Part shown: positions 45,104-56,975 of the stretch, in pieces
How the letters are laid out: the number at the start of each line of letters is the position of its first letter
How positions within the stretch are numbered: position 1 is the stretch's first letter
Source of the DNA: Cladochytrium replicatum
Lineage: Eukaryota; Chytridiomycota; Chytridiomycetes; Cladochytriales; Cladochytriaceae
Assembly: GCA_025526935.1 (NCBI GenBank)
Contig: JAHLKD010000012.1
Span: 620,001 to 684,000 of the forward strand
Direction: 5' to 3'
Length of the DNA: 64,000 nucleotides
Notes under the pieces: model-generated
Database searches by the model: none
Told to the model about the DNA's origin: nothing
Seen by the model: the letters and a program-made list of their open reading frames with translations, nothing else
Position numbers and translations under genes: made by a program

Positions 45104-45999
45104 GGCTGGGCACCAAAATCAATATGAGGATCCAAGTTGAACAGAAGGTAGCGAAGATCAAGTGGAAGCAGAGCAGTCTGGAATTGGAGCAAATGCAGGT
45201 GGCAATACGTAAGCACAGTGGTGATTTGGGCGATCCGAGTTCAGCTCAGCGTTCAATAAGTTACGAGGATCGGCGGGCCTTTGTGTTTGTGAGCTTTTAA
45301 ATTTAAATTTTAATTTAATTTAATTCACAGTCACAAGGGCCAGCGTCACGTGTTGAGAAAATTGGAACATTTGGGCGAGAAATAACTTTGTGGGTGTACG
45401 ATGTACGATGTACAGATCGAGCGGGGCTCACCCCAATTGGCACACATCTCCGACTGTTGCTATTGGTGCTATCACTGGAGGTGGTAAGTTGTGCGTTTGG
45501 GAAAATCCGTCCAAAAGAACATTCTGTCAGATCTACTTCTCGGTGATTCGATCATCACTGATATCACCAGCATGTTCTGGAACTTGCTGTTCTCCGTGAA
45601 CGCGCACTCGGAGCACTCGAACCTCATCTTCGTTAACGAAGGACCCTCTCGCTTTGCCCATGGTTTTAGGTTTTGATATTCTATTGTTCTTGCCATATGC
45701 AAGATGTGTATATATATTTACAAATAAGTGTTAAGCTCGAACTGGAGATATCTTTTCAAGTCCGTATCCATGCCGCCTTTCGCCCGGTCACCGATTTGGT
45801 TTTGAAATTCAAAGGAAGCACCAGCAACGATAGCTCGCTTGAAGGCTCTGTCATAAGCATTTTCAGTTTTTTGTGGGGCCATCATAACATTTATTTGAAA
45901 AATAGAGAGAAATACAAGAAATTTTCTTCTGCATAAACTTGTGCTTCGATTGGAAATCGAGAAAGTTTCATGGAAAATTACATTCAAAGTCCCTGTGGC
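45104..45999. other. intergenic, AT-rich, possible gene remnants
   Basis: Contains a low-complexity AT block at about 45297-45324 (TTTAAATT-type palindromic runs). On the minus strand a short open segment, NAYDRAFKRAIVAGASFEFQ then NQIGDRAKGG, and near 45662-45537 MGKARGSFVNEDEVRVLRVR look protein-like but have no supported start, splice or family. Treated as unassigned. Confidence 0.4.
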
Positions 46000-48900
46000 C
46001 TACTTGATTCGGCGGCGAGATGTAGCTGCCGCAGAAAACAGTTCTGCCCCCTGTTAATATATTTTGCTATCGCTTGCAAACTTTGATACTCACCATCTGC
46101 GTCTCCTGATTTGCGCTTCCGTGAAGCCCTCGTGTTCCCCAGTGCTGACGCTGCAATCACACTCGCAAGTCTCTTCTGCTTCGCGATTTGAATCCTTCCT
46201 TTCTCATCCTTCCATGCTCGCTTGTGCCCGTCTCGCCCCATCGCGGCCTTCACAGGTCCCACGAGCGTCGCGTTGAATCGCCTCAGTGCGTTCTGGGCTT
46301 GCGCATGAATACTCGACACGTGTCGCGATAAGCGGTCTAGAGCTTTGATCGCTGCGTCGCTGTCGTTGGCGTCGCCGCCATTGTTGTGCGGCTTTGGAAG
46401 CTCGACGTGGAAATCCGGCGAGCGGGACGGGAGACGGAGGATGAGTTGGCGGGAGGGAGAAGGGGTAGATGGTGCGGAAGAGGGTGCGCCGGAGAACGGG
46501 TCGCAGATCAACGTAGGAAGCTGCTCTGGTGAGGTTTGGGTCAGGGTTGGGAGCTGCTCGGGGGAAGTTTGGAACGACGGGAGATGCTCGGCTACATCCT
46601 CAGGCGATGTTTGGATCAATGTGACGTCCTGTTCGCGAGGTAAGGACGATTCAGGGGTGTTTTGTGCTTCTAGATCTGTACGATCAACTTCCTCTCTATG
46701 TTCTTGTTGGGAATTTGTAGACTCAACAGCTTGTGCGACCGGTTGATGGAGAATTGTAAAGCTTTCTGGCACGATCTCCACGTTCGCATCCTGTGCGATT
46801 GAAGGAAGCTCCTGCAAAGTTTTGAGATCTGAAAGCTGTTGTTGAGAGTCGACAACGCTGGCTTCCAGCAATTCGATTTGTTCACGATCAACATCGTGTC
46901 CCACAGTTTCAACAACGTCCACAATCCCGCATGCTTGTTTTGATTCTAAATCCATGATTGTATCGGCAGATTCTCCATCCTTGTCTTCCCCTCCTTCGTT
47001 TTTGCTCTCCGAAACCATGGCCATCTGATCGTCAATACCCTTTGCCTCTCCACCGAATCCCCCAAAACCAAAATCGTCAAGATCTGAAATTTCGCTGCAT
47101 TCCGAAATGGGTGCTTCGTCCTCGCTCGACTCTTCGCTTTCGTATCCCTGTCCATTTGAGACCCATGTTCGGGGACAGATGACCTCTGCACCCGAGCGAC
47201 GCTTGAGTTCCACGACGGCTGCCGCGAGCCTGAGGCTTGCCAGCGCATTCTCGGAGAGTCCGCTTGCCTTTCGAATTCTAATAAACTCTGTTGTATGCTT
47301 GAGAGAGTCTTCAAAGCGCAGACGGGGTTCATTTGTCGCGGGAGCCTCCTCGTTGGGAAGATTACGGATGTGGTTTGACATTCGCTCTGTTGGCGCGGGA
47401 GCCTCAGCGTTGGGAAGACTACGGATATGGTTTGACATTTGCTCGCTTCGAGTCTGGGATTTTAACAAAAAAACGATGAAATCAAGATTCAAAGCATTGA
47501 TGATCTGTGTGAAGCTCACCTTGAGAGCTTGGACATCGTTCTGAAACATGCCGACGTACTCGACCAGATCTGACATCTCCTGCTGCATCTTGTACAGCAC
47601 GCGCATGCGCTCCAGTGATGAGGCGTCGTCGGGGAGGTCGGTGAACTCTGCGAGGGCTCTGCTGCCACGGCTACCACGTTTAGGAGTCGCCGTCGTGAAT
47701 GATGTAGCACGTTGTGCACAATTTTGGGCGGGCTTGCCGGTGTCACTTGTACCACCAGAATCGTTTGGAGAGGAACGGACCATGTCTCGAGTCTTGCGCT
47801 TCGAGGCGGTTGCTGAGGCGCGAGGGGCGGGTTTAGTTGGAGAGGGGTTACGGGAGGAACGTGTTTCGATCTTAAACGAAGAGGGAGATTGCGCTCCGGG
47901 GTCGAGATTGGTCGGAGCGGACACGTCCACCTTAAAACTTAGTGTCATTGAAGGTGGGCGGGAGTGGGTCAGAATTGTTACCGAGGGAGGATTCCAACGT
48001 CCACGTTTGTTGGGACTTGCGCTCCTGCTTGCCTTGCGGACAGGCGAGGCTGTTTGATTGGATTCGGCGGTTTCGGCATCCGGTGTGATCTCTTGATCGT
48101 CATTGAGAGGGTCGTGATCGAAACATTGCTCGTCCCCAGCTCTATCGTCCAGGCTTCGATCTGTCCCATTGCTTCCTCGCTTGGGCCTCTGGGAAGAACT
48201 TGGTATCTCCGCAGTGGATTTTCGCTGATGAAATGATCAAAGTAAGAAATCTACCCTGCACACAAGATTGTATACTTTGTATAATTTAAAGATCTCTACC
48301 TTCTTACGGCGCTTCGAGGATCCGGTCTCTCCAGCGTCTGCGTCGATGCTTCGTGCCCTAGAATCACCTTGGTTTTGTTGATGCGATACTGACGCACGGG
48401 CGAAATCGACCGCGGTGCCATAAAGACCTGAGTCGTCAATGTTACCAATGGGGTCCAAAACGATCGGAGAGCCGAGAGAATGCACGCGAGTCGGGTGACG
48501 GGAACGAATGTGCGCAAGGCAATTGGAACGCACGGCAAATCGGAGGGAGCAGCTTGGGAAGGGACACATATAAGGCTTCTCGAGTGTGTGAACACGCATA
48601 TGTTCTGAAGGGAACATGAAAAGTATTTATGAGGTGGGGAGTTCAAAAGGATGGCAGGAAATTACCGATCATTCTTTGCTGCCAGATGAAAGGGTGCTGG
48701 TTGCTGCAGAGGCCCCATTTGCAAACAAATTTCGATACTTCTCGAGAGCTGTTTTGATCACATCACGGTTATACAAAGACACAAGAAAGTTGTCACCATA
48801 TTTGCTTACGATGACTTCCAAGGAATGCTTAAGACATGGACAAAGTTGACATGGCTGATAAAGTCGCCAAAGCTGGCGAAAAGAGCGGAGCAATCGTCCC

Positions 48901-49690
48901 ACTCACACAAATATTGACCGCTAGCACCAAGACCAAGAGGTTTGTAGTCCTTGAATTGCCCAATGGAAGATGCAACCCCAGAATTTGCCAAGGAACTAGA
49001 TGAAGCAGCTTGTCCTTGAGGAGGAGCGGATCTCGAAGAAGAATAACTGGTCGTGGTCGCATTCTGTGGTGCTTGAAAGTGGTGCTGATTGTATCTGGCT
49101 ATGGCTGACGTGGCAGGTGCACCGATGGACGAAGAGGACGAATAGCCCGAACCATGGGGAGGGTTCGGGACCACGCTTGGCTGTCGAGAAGGTGATCTAC
49201 GACGGCTTTTTTGCGCGATGGCGGCTTCAGCGGAAGTGCGGCGGTCGTCAGTGCGGAGGCCGGCTGTTTCAGATTCCCGATTGTGCTGCTGCTGTCGTGG
49301 ATGGGATTGGTGCTGGGGGGGAGGCGGATGAGTGGAGATCTGGCGTGTCAGAGGGGGCAGGGAAGTACTGTGGTGGTACTTAGAACTGGGAGATTGGAGA
49401 TCAGGGTAAAGCACTGGCGGGGGATACGCTGGTTGGTGGTGGTACATCTGGGGAAAGGGATCATGGTACGCTGGCATTGAGGTGGATAGACCAGCCGGGA
49501 GGTCAAGGGGATCAGTGGCCGGGAGGTGAAGATGGATACGGGGAGGGCGAGAATTAGGGCGGGGAGGAGGGAGAGCAGAAGAAGAGGAAGCAGTAGAGGA
49601 AGATGAAGCAGTAAGCTCTGAAGGAGCGAGGACGAGGTGGGGAGGGTGGTGATCTGCCATTGTGGAGGACCGGTGGGGATGGAGAGGCAT
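46000..49690 (-). CDS. C2H2 zinc-finger nuclear regulator with long acidic tail
   Basis: One gene joins the finger region to a long downstream frame, which stays in phase through [16 protein letters not shown]. The N-terminus (from [18 protein letters not shown] at 49660 or 49690) is about 230 residues of Ser/Pro/His-rich sequence. Three C2H2 fingers follow: [10 protein letters not shown]...[16 protein letters not shown]...[18 protein letters not shown]...AHIRSRH. Basic patches KRRKK and PKRG fit nuclear import. The C-terminal 650 aa hold duplicated units [36 protein letters not shown] and three TSPEQLP(T)L-type repeats, long acidic stretches, and a basic end. A 50-nt intron (GTGAGT...GGGGCAG) gives the end [11 protein letters not shown] with the stop at 46000. 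About 1,150 aa. Target genes unknown. Confidence 0.72.
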
Positions 49691-50164
49691 TTAGGGAAGA
49701 AGAAGACCTTAACAAATTTCAGCGAAGGTGCCCTGCAATGAGGGGAACGAAGAGGGGTTGGTTTACAGCTGTCTATCTGCAGGGGATTGCCAGGCGAGTG
49801 TAGATCAGAGCAGGGGAGATTGAGTTAGAGAGACCAGTCAAGAGTCCCCGCAATGCAGTGGACGGGGAGCAGCAGTATTGAAAATTGGGAATCAGGGCAG
49901 ATCGCCCGTCACGACTGGTCCAAACCCAAGATCCAGCCGTGATTGGCGAGGGCTGTTGAACGTCAGCTGCCATTTTGAAGGACAGGCACCAGAAGGAATT
50001 AAAAGCATGAAAACATATCTTACAAGTATGGCATAGATACAGATGGCGAGCTGCCAAACACAAGACCAAAAGTTTCAATTTTTTAGATCACAAAATTCCC
50101 ATAAATCCGAAGTCCATCAAATGGCTTGGCAAATTTGTTTGCCGATCTCCGCAAAGATTTTGCT
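49691..50164. other. intergenic, divergent promoters of the zinc-finger and XRN2 genes
   Basis: 474 bp. The open frames here are short and unconvincing. No TATA word stands out. Confidence 0.6.
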
Positions 50165-53100
50165 ATGGGGTGAGTAGAAACGGGATAGAACACAGCTTTG
50201 GGTTGGAGGAGGGGGCCATGCACCGGCGTATCGGCTGGTGGAGGCGATTGAATACTCCCTCTTTCGTTCTTGTTGAATGTGCTTGCTGACGTTCCACTAT
50301 TTGTGAAGAATCCCCGCCCTATTTCGATGGCTCTCACAAAAGTACCCCAAGGTCACTTCGCCAGTTGCTGAGGAGCACCCCCGTGAAATCAATGGCATGT
50401 ACTACCCTGTCGACATTTCTGCACTCAACCCAAACGGTGTTGAATTTGATAACCTGTACCTGGACATGAATGGCATCATCCATCCCTGTTGTCACCCTGA
50501 TGACAAGGTAAACTGCCTGATGAGCATGTTAAGTTTTTGTTTCGCTTTGGCTGACACTCTTCGTTCTAATAAGCCGGCGCCGCCGACCGAGGACGCGATG
50601 TATGTCGAAATCTTCAAGTACATTGACCGCATCATGGGAATGATACGGCCGAGAAAGATCCTGTACATGGCCATTGGTGAGTGTTTATACAAAAACAATC
50701 TTCGAGTGCCGGTATGACCTCACAATTTACCCAGACGGAGTTGCTCCGCGCGCAAAAATGAACCAGCAGCGTTCGCGACGATTTCGGGCATCTCAAGAAG
50801 CTCAGGAGAAACTTGACGAAGAAGAACGTCTGAGACATGAATGGGAGAAAGGTAATATTATCTTGCCGTAATATTGTATGGACTCCGAACTTAATTTCCC
50901 CTTTTTTATTGTTAATACGTAGAAAATAAACGAATGTTACCAGCGAAAGACACGAAATCTCACTTTGATTCTAACTGCATCACTCCTGGCACTCCTTTCA
51001 TGGATCGATTGGCCACAGCCTTGCGATACTACATCGCCGACAGACAAACAAACGATCCTGCTTGGAAACATGTGAGGGGCAACAATTGTTTTCAAATTTT
51101 TCTTATTAAATCAAATCGTTGCAATAGATCAAAGTAATACTCTCCGATGCCAGTGTTCCTGGCGAAGGAGAACACAAGGTGATGGACTTTATTCGACGGC
51201 AGCGGTCCGCTCCAGCGTACAACCCAGATACTCGCCACGTATTGTACGGTCTTGATGCAGATTTGATCATGTTGGCGTTGGGAACCCACGAGCCCTACTT
51301 CAAAATTCTGAGAGAAGACGTCTTTGCGAAAGAGAAGAGCAATAGCTGCTTTATTTGTGGACAGACCGATCATATTGCTGCCGTTTGTACCGGTAAGATT
51401 TCTGCCCAATGCGATGGATACTCTTTTCTAACTCTCCATAATTTCTACTTTCCTCTGCTCTCTATTTGAACGTGGGTACCTACATCCACCAAGGGAAACC
51501 AAAAGAAAAGGTTGGCGAATTTGACGAAAAGTCGAAGCCAGCGGAGCTCAAGCCCTTCGTATTCTTGCACGTGCATATCCTTAGGGAATACCTCGAGGCA
51601 GAGCTCAAGCTTCAAGACTTGCCTTTTGCCTGGGACCTCGAACGAGCTATAGACGACTGGATCTTCCTTTGCTTCTTTGTCGGAAACGATTTCCTTCCTC
51701 ACTTACCGTCTCTCGAAATCCGCGAAGGTGCTATTGACCGGCTGATTGAGATCTGGAAGCGACTGATGCCCACATCAACGGGGTATATTACCAAAGACGG
51801 AAGCATCGATCTTGAAATCGTGGAGCGACTACTTGAAGAGCTTGGCAGGGCTGAAGATGAGATTTTTGTGGAAAGACGGCAGATTGAGGAAAGGAAACGA
51901 GAAGCGCGGCAAAGAAGAAAGCGCGAGGCGAAGGCAAATAAGGAAGCAAGGGAACGTTTACGTAATGCTGGGGTTCCTTCTTCGGTCGCGATGCAGATGG
52001 CTTTGGAAAACGTCCCAAGCTATTCTGTGAAGATGGGCTCGGAAGAGCGGGCAGAAATCAATAAGGGCTACTTGGACAGGAGGAAGGACATTCGCATGGC
52101 GGGAACGCCAGCAGTGATGAGCAGTTCGCCAAGTAGGTTTGCGTTTTCTGCTCTGGAGGTGGCACGGATGGCGAAGGAGAGCCAAGCGGGTTCAAAAGTT
52201 GGAGAAAACAAGGCGGCAGCGGAGGCACTGAGAAATGCTTTGGGGAAAAAGGGAGGGCCACCGGCAACATTACCAGCAAAGCGATCCGCAGCTGAAGTGG
52301 AAGAAGAGGAGGAGGTTGTCGTGGAAGGAGGCGGTGTAGTTGCGGCAAAGCTATCTGATAGCGCTAACAGCGATACGCCGATGGCGGAGCTCAGTGGAAC
52401 AGTCGTAGAAGAGGCGGCAACATCTGATACACCAATTCCCGATGAACCTGGGGCCGATGAGGCTATAGACGAAGTAGTTGAAGATGATGACGAGGAGGAA
52501 GTGGTTGAAACGATGACGGTGGCCGAGGTGCCGATCCCCGTAATAAAGAAAAAGAAGGAAGATGAGGACAGCGATGCAGAGCCAGACGATAATGTTCGTC
52601 TGTGGGAAAGTGGGTGGAAAGACCGTTACTATCGGAACAAATTCGGTGTAGAGCTTGCGGACGAAGAGTTCCGACGAGAGTGAGATCGTGAGATATTTAT
52701 TTTGGAGATGCTTACTAAAGTTGTTATATGTTAAAGAGTCGTGAAGAAGTATGTCGAAGGCTTCTGCTGGGTTTTGAAGTATTACTACCAAGGCGTTCAA
52801 TCATGGAAGTGGTATTACCCGTATCACTACTCTCCTTTCGCCTCCGACTTTGTTGGCATCCGAAACTTGAAGATCGACTTTGAGCTTGGGCAACCTTTCA
52901 AACCCGTTGAGCAACTCATGGGCGTATTCCCAGCTGCATCTCGCCAACATATTCCGCCGGCTTTTCACAAGCTCATGACTTCCACCGAGTCCGAAATCAT
53001 CGACTTCTACCCCGAGCGAATTCAGATTGACATGAATGGCAAGAAGCACGTGTGGCAAGGGGTTGCCTTATTGCCGTTCATTGATGAGAAGAGGCTTCTT

Positions 53101-54535
53101 GACGCAATGGCGCCATTCTACGAACAAATGACGGATGAGGAGAAGCGGCGGAATGAGAAGGGGTGGGAAGTCGTGGCAGTGGCGAGTGAGAACCCATTGT
53201 ATGAGTTCTTCTGCTCTGTTTACACAAAGAGGGCAAAGGAAGTGAGTTAGTCAAACAGGTGAGGCAGCTCATCGCTGATACATTATTTTAAAGGGCGAAC
53301 AAATGTTTCTTGACCCTAAATTATCGAAGGACCTGTTCGGAAGCATTGTTCCGGACCCCGATGCATGCCTTCCGGGTAGCACGCTCGAGTCTCCTCTAGT
53401 GGAAGAGGGGCTCGGTGATGTAGTTAACAATCAGTGCTTGACCGTCGGATACATTATGCCTGCATACCCTCCCGGACATGTTTTCGCCGCTCGGCTTTTG
53501 AAGACGGTTCAGTTACCTCCGAGAGAGCTGGACGCGGACGATATTTATTTCGTGAAGCTGGGAATGAGCGGTGGTGGTAGGGGACGCGGAAGGGGAAGAG
53601 GACGTGGGGGTTACAATAGAGCACCTGGGCGAGGCGCCATTCAGCTGGGAACAAGCGACCGGTTTATTCGGTAAGTGATGCAAGAGTTATATGAATCTCA
53701 CATGTTCATTTCATGTGTTTGAACTTACAGCCATGGGATTGGTGCCGGCGACAATGGCGACCGATACGGACCTCAAACCAAGCGCGGCCGATATGAAGAC
53801 GAATATGGCGGCGGAGATTCATATTCACGGTCGTACGAAGGGCAGAGTTACGACAACAACGGTGGTCGCAATGGAGGTGGAAACGGATACGGAAGAGGTT
53901 ATGATAATTCACGGTATGATCGATCATATGACGGAGGTGCCCGGGGAGGGTACAGAGGTGGCTACGCTCCCCAACACAACGGCGGAGGGTACGGAAGTCA
54001 ACAGCACCTGGGACGACGATATGATAGTGGGGGTGGGAGCGAAGGCTACTATAACAACGGAAGTGGGAGCCAACAGCATTACCAAGGTGGCGGTAATCAG
54101 TATGATGGATACAGCAACAGTTCGAGTGGATATAGTGGTGGTGGCGGCTATGGCTCGGGTGGATACGGATCATCGTCGTCATACGGGACCACACCGGTAC
54201 GTGCATAATGTGGAATGAAGCCTGCTCTAACTAAATACTGTCGATATGTCATAAACCAGTACGGAGGAGGTGGAGGAGGTGGTGGCGGCTACGGCGCAAG
54301 TCGATACTCCGGAGCAGCCTCTGCAGGAGGTGCACCACCGAGCGTTGGCACTGGCGGAGCCGGAAACATTATTGGAGTACCTGGTGGCGGTGGTGGGCGG
54401 GGTGAGCCTCCACAGGTGCTGTCGTGGCAGAGAAACGTGGCGACTGGGTCAGGTGCAACAGGCACCGGCGGCTCGTCGGGAGGTGCCGCAGGGCGAGGTG
54501 GACCAGGACGTGGTAGCGGCTACAGGCGCAATTGA
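50165..54535 (+). CDS. XRN2: nuclear 5'-3' exoribonuclease XRN2/RAT1
   Basis: Degrades 5'-monophosphate RNA; acts in rRNA and snoRNA trimming and torpedo termination. The first coding exon is only ATGGG (50165-50169), followed by a canonical donor GTGAGT and acceptor GTGAAG at 50308; spliced, it gives [16 protein letters not shown], the universal N-terminus. Active-site motifs: [60 protein letters not shown] and [24 protein letters not shown] zinc knuckle, [14 protein letters not shown], marks the nuclear XRN2 type. An acidic, low-complexity insert (52200-52600) precedes [20 protein letters not shown]. The C-terminus is Gly/Arg/Tyr-rich ([11 protein letters not shown], then YGGGG repeats), longer than in most fungi. 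About 11 exons. Confidence 0.92.
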
Positions 54536-54675
54536 GTGAAGCAAATATTTCGCTTCACGAATGATTACTGTTTGGAAAAGCGTTGTTTTTAAGCAGAAAA
54601 GAAATGAGGAAGACATACACACACATTCAAGAGAAGCGTCGGCAAACTATGGTAAATACTACAAGGTTTAGTGCA

Positions 54676-56597
54676 CTACATCTTTGCAAGGTCAGATCCT
54701 CCAGGACCTCTGAAGGTTTTGTGCACTGCGATCCAGTCCAGACCCATCAACACGAATACCGCAATAAGAACGACAGAGGTGTAGTTCATATTACTTGCAG
54801 TTGCAGGCAATGAGAAGGGCAGAATAAAAAAGATCAAATAAATGAGAGCGATGAGCACGGAAATCGCATGGGGAATCTTGGAAAGGATTGGACCCCAGTT
54901 GAGGTATCTGGATGGCAGCATTTTATCCCGATCGCCCCCAAACAAAAAAATTGCAGATGGCATAGCAATCGAAAGCTGGCCAAGGAGTACTGAAGCTGCG
55001 ACCAGGGCATTAAAAGCTGTGGTGGAGGCAACGTATAAACAAAGCAAGATGGCAATCCCAACGGCAACAACAATTTGGGCGTTCACCGGTGATTTCAGCT
55101 TCGGGTGGACCCATTCGAGAGATTTCGAGAAGGGGAGTCCTTGGTCGCGGGCGAGCGAGAAAACAAGGCGACCGATTGTTTGAATGATCGCAGGAAGCGC
55201 CTTGAAAATATGTTAGTTTCAGAATCTCGAAAGTCTTTTGTTGTGACTTACGAAAACTGGACCAAGAGAAAACAGCAGAGACATTACAAACACGCCGATC
55301 GGATTAACAATCGAGATGCGGAGAATTTCAAAGAACGGGAAGCCGGTCGGACCAGTCAGTATCGCGGTGACATCTCCCATGCAAAGACCCAGAACGACGA
55401 TGAAGATGGACCCAGTGATGAAGCCGATGACAACAGTGGCGATCATTGCTCGGGGAATATTTCGCTTTGGGTGCGGAACTTCCTCCGCAAGATGTGCTGC
55501 CGCGTCTATGTATGCCATCCCGTAGCAAGCATTGATGATCCCAGTAAGAAAGACAACGGCAGAGGAATCCCATCCCGTTTGGTTGATAAATTCTATGGAA
55601 CACAAGTAAGCATTGCACAATCCTGCGATCCGTAGTATCTCACCAGTGAAAACGAAAGCTGCGCTGTTCTTGATGCCTCCAACAGTAGGAATGATGATCA
55701 AGTATGCCAAAAATAGGATGATTGAGAAATACACTTCAAAAGAACGTCAATATCCGAAGAAATTGAACCAAGAAGAAGAAACTCACATCCCAGCTTGTCA
55801 ACCAAAGGCATGATCGAAACGCCAAAGACGTTGGCCAGAGCACCATATACGTTGACAGCGTGGGCGACTCCGAAGATCAAGTACGAATTGTAGGGCGAAG
55901 TATCTTGAGAAAGAATCACAAGGCCTTGAATGCCTTGCGCGATCAGCACACACACAGAAGCAGCCAAGGAGAACCATGATCCGATCGAGAGCCACGCACA
56001 AATGAAGCTCAAGCTGCGGCGAACGTGTGGTGGTGCAAGGAGGTAAACCCAGTGATACTGGCCACCTGCAGTTGGGTAGGAGTGTGCAAACTCTCCCATA
56101 CTGAGAGCGGTGAAGATCTGTCCTATAGACACGAAGATGCTGAGAAAGGTGAATGCTTGATCGAAATAAATACAGAAAGTCCTTACAAGCCAAAGAATAC
56201 GGTCGGGATTCCGCCCTTTGCAACAAGAAGAATGAGATTGACTGGGACAGACTCTGGCCATTATATCTTCACCTGCGGCAACCCGACAGCTAAGGATCCT
56301 CCAACACTCAACCATGAACTGAAAAGCATGATTTCAGCCATATAGATTGCTATTCACAGCAGCACCAACTTTGTAATGATGAAGCCGAGGGCAAACATGG
56401 ACCAAATGCTGAAGTTCCTGTTCAACTCTGTTCAAAAAGATTAATCCATACAGATGAATGCTAAAAATGTACAGCTAACCTTGGGTATAGCCGAGGGACT
56501 TGAGCTGCTCGGCATCTTCATCCCCGCTCTCGATAATTCTCTCAACCTCACCCATGAGAGTTTGGTCGAGATCAGTAGAAGGAGAGGTTTTGGCCAT
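54676..56597 (-). CDS. APC-superfamily amino acid/choline/GABA-type permease
   Basis: Plasma-membrane secondary transporter. The start at 56597 (MAKTSPSTDLDQTLMGEVER) leads to LKSLGYTQ, then ELNRNFSIWSMFALGFIITK, the conserved cytosolic entry of fungal ACT-type permeases. SVGGSLAVGL (TM1) and ALSMGEFAHSYPTAGGQYHW (TM3 region) are diagnostic of the GABA/choline subgroup. Later helices include FVMSLLFSLGPVFV, ALPAIIQTIGRLVFSLARDQ and AQIVVAVGIAILLCLYVAST. Ends FRGPGGSDLAKM. About 520 aa and 12 helices, as expected. At least five introns. Divergent from the copper amine oxidase gene (378 bp between start codons), which suggests a nitrogenous amine substrate; this is inference. Confidence 0.85.
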
Positions 56598-56975
56598 GAT
56601 TCTATCTCAGACGTAGAACGGGCGAATGAACTTGTCCCAACTTTCAGAATTTTTCTGATTTATAAATTGTGGTATAGTGAAGACCGATAGCGAGAACTCC
56701 CGGATGAAAGAGCATCTCGGTGATAGGAGAGGCACCGAACCGACTGATGTCGCCAATATTGCTGATGTGATAGCGAGAACTTTCTTCAGATGTATTAATG
56801 CCACTTTTGATAGGAAGCAAGATAACGTCTGAAACGTGGAAAATTTTCCCAAAAATTAGCCTATCGAACGAAGATCAACTGCTGCCACAAGATGTACCGA
56901 GTGACTGGCACATACAAAATGCAAGGAGTCCACTCTTTATGAGCACATATCATCATCTGTACTGAGCACATTATC
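56598..56975. promoter_or_regulatory. shared upstream region of permease and amine oxidase genes
   Basis: 378 bp between two divergent start codons (56597 minus, 56976 plus). AT-rich, with no protein-like frame. Any nitrogen-control site would lie here; a GATA word occurs (CGATAG, about 56685), too common to count as evidence alone. Confidence 0.4.

Noticed and set aside
53706-54206. His/Arg-rich minus-strand frame of 166 codons
   Set aside because: Antisense of the Gly/Tyr-rich XRN2 tail; the low-complexity repeat keeps the opposite strand open.
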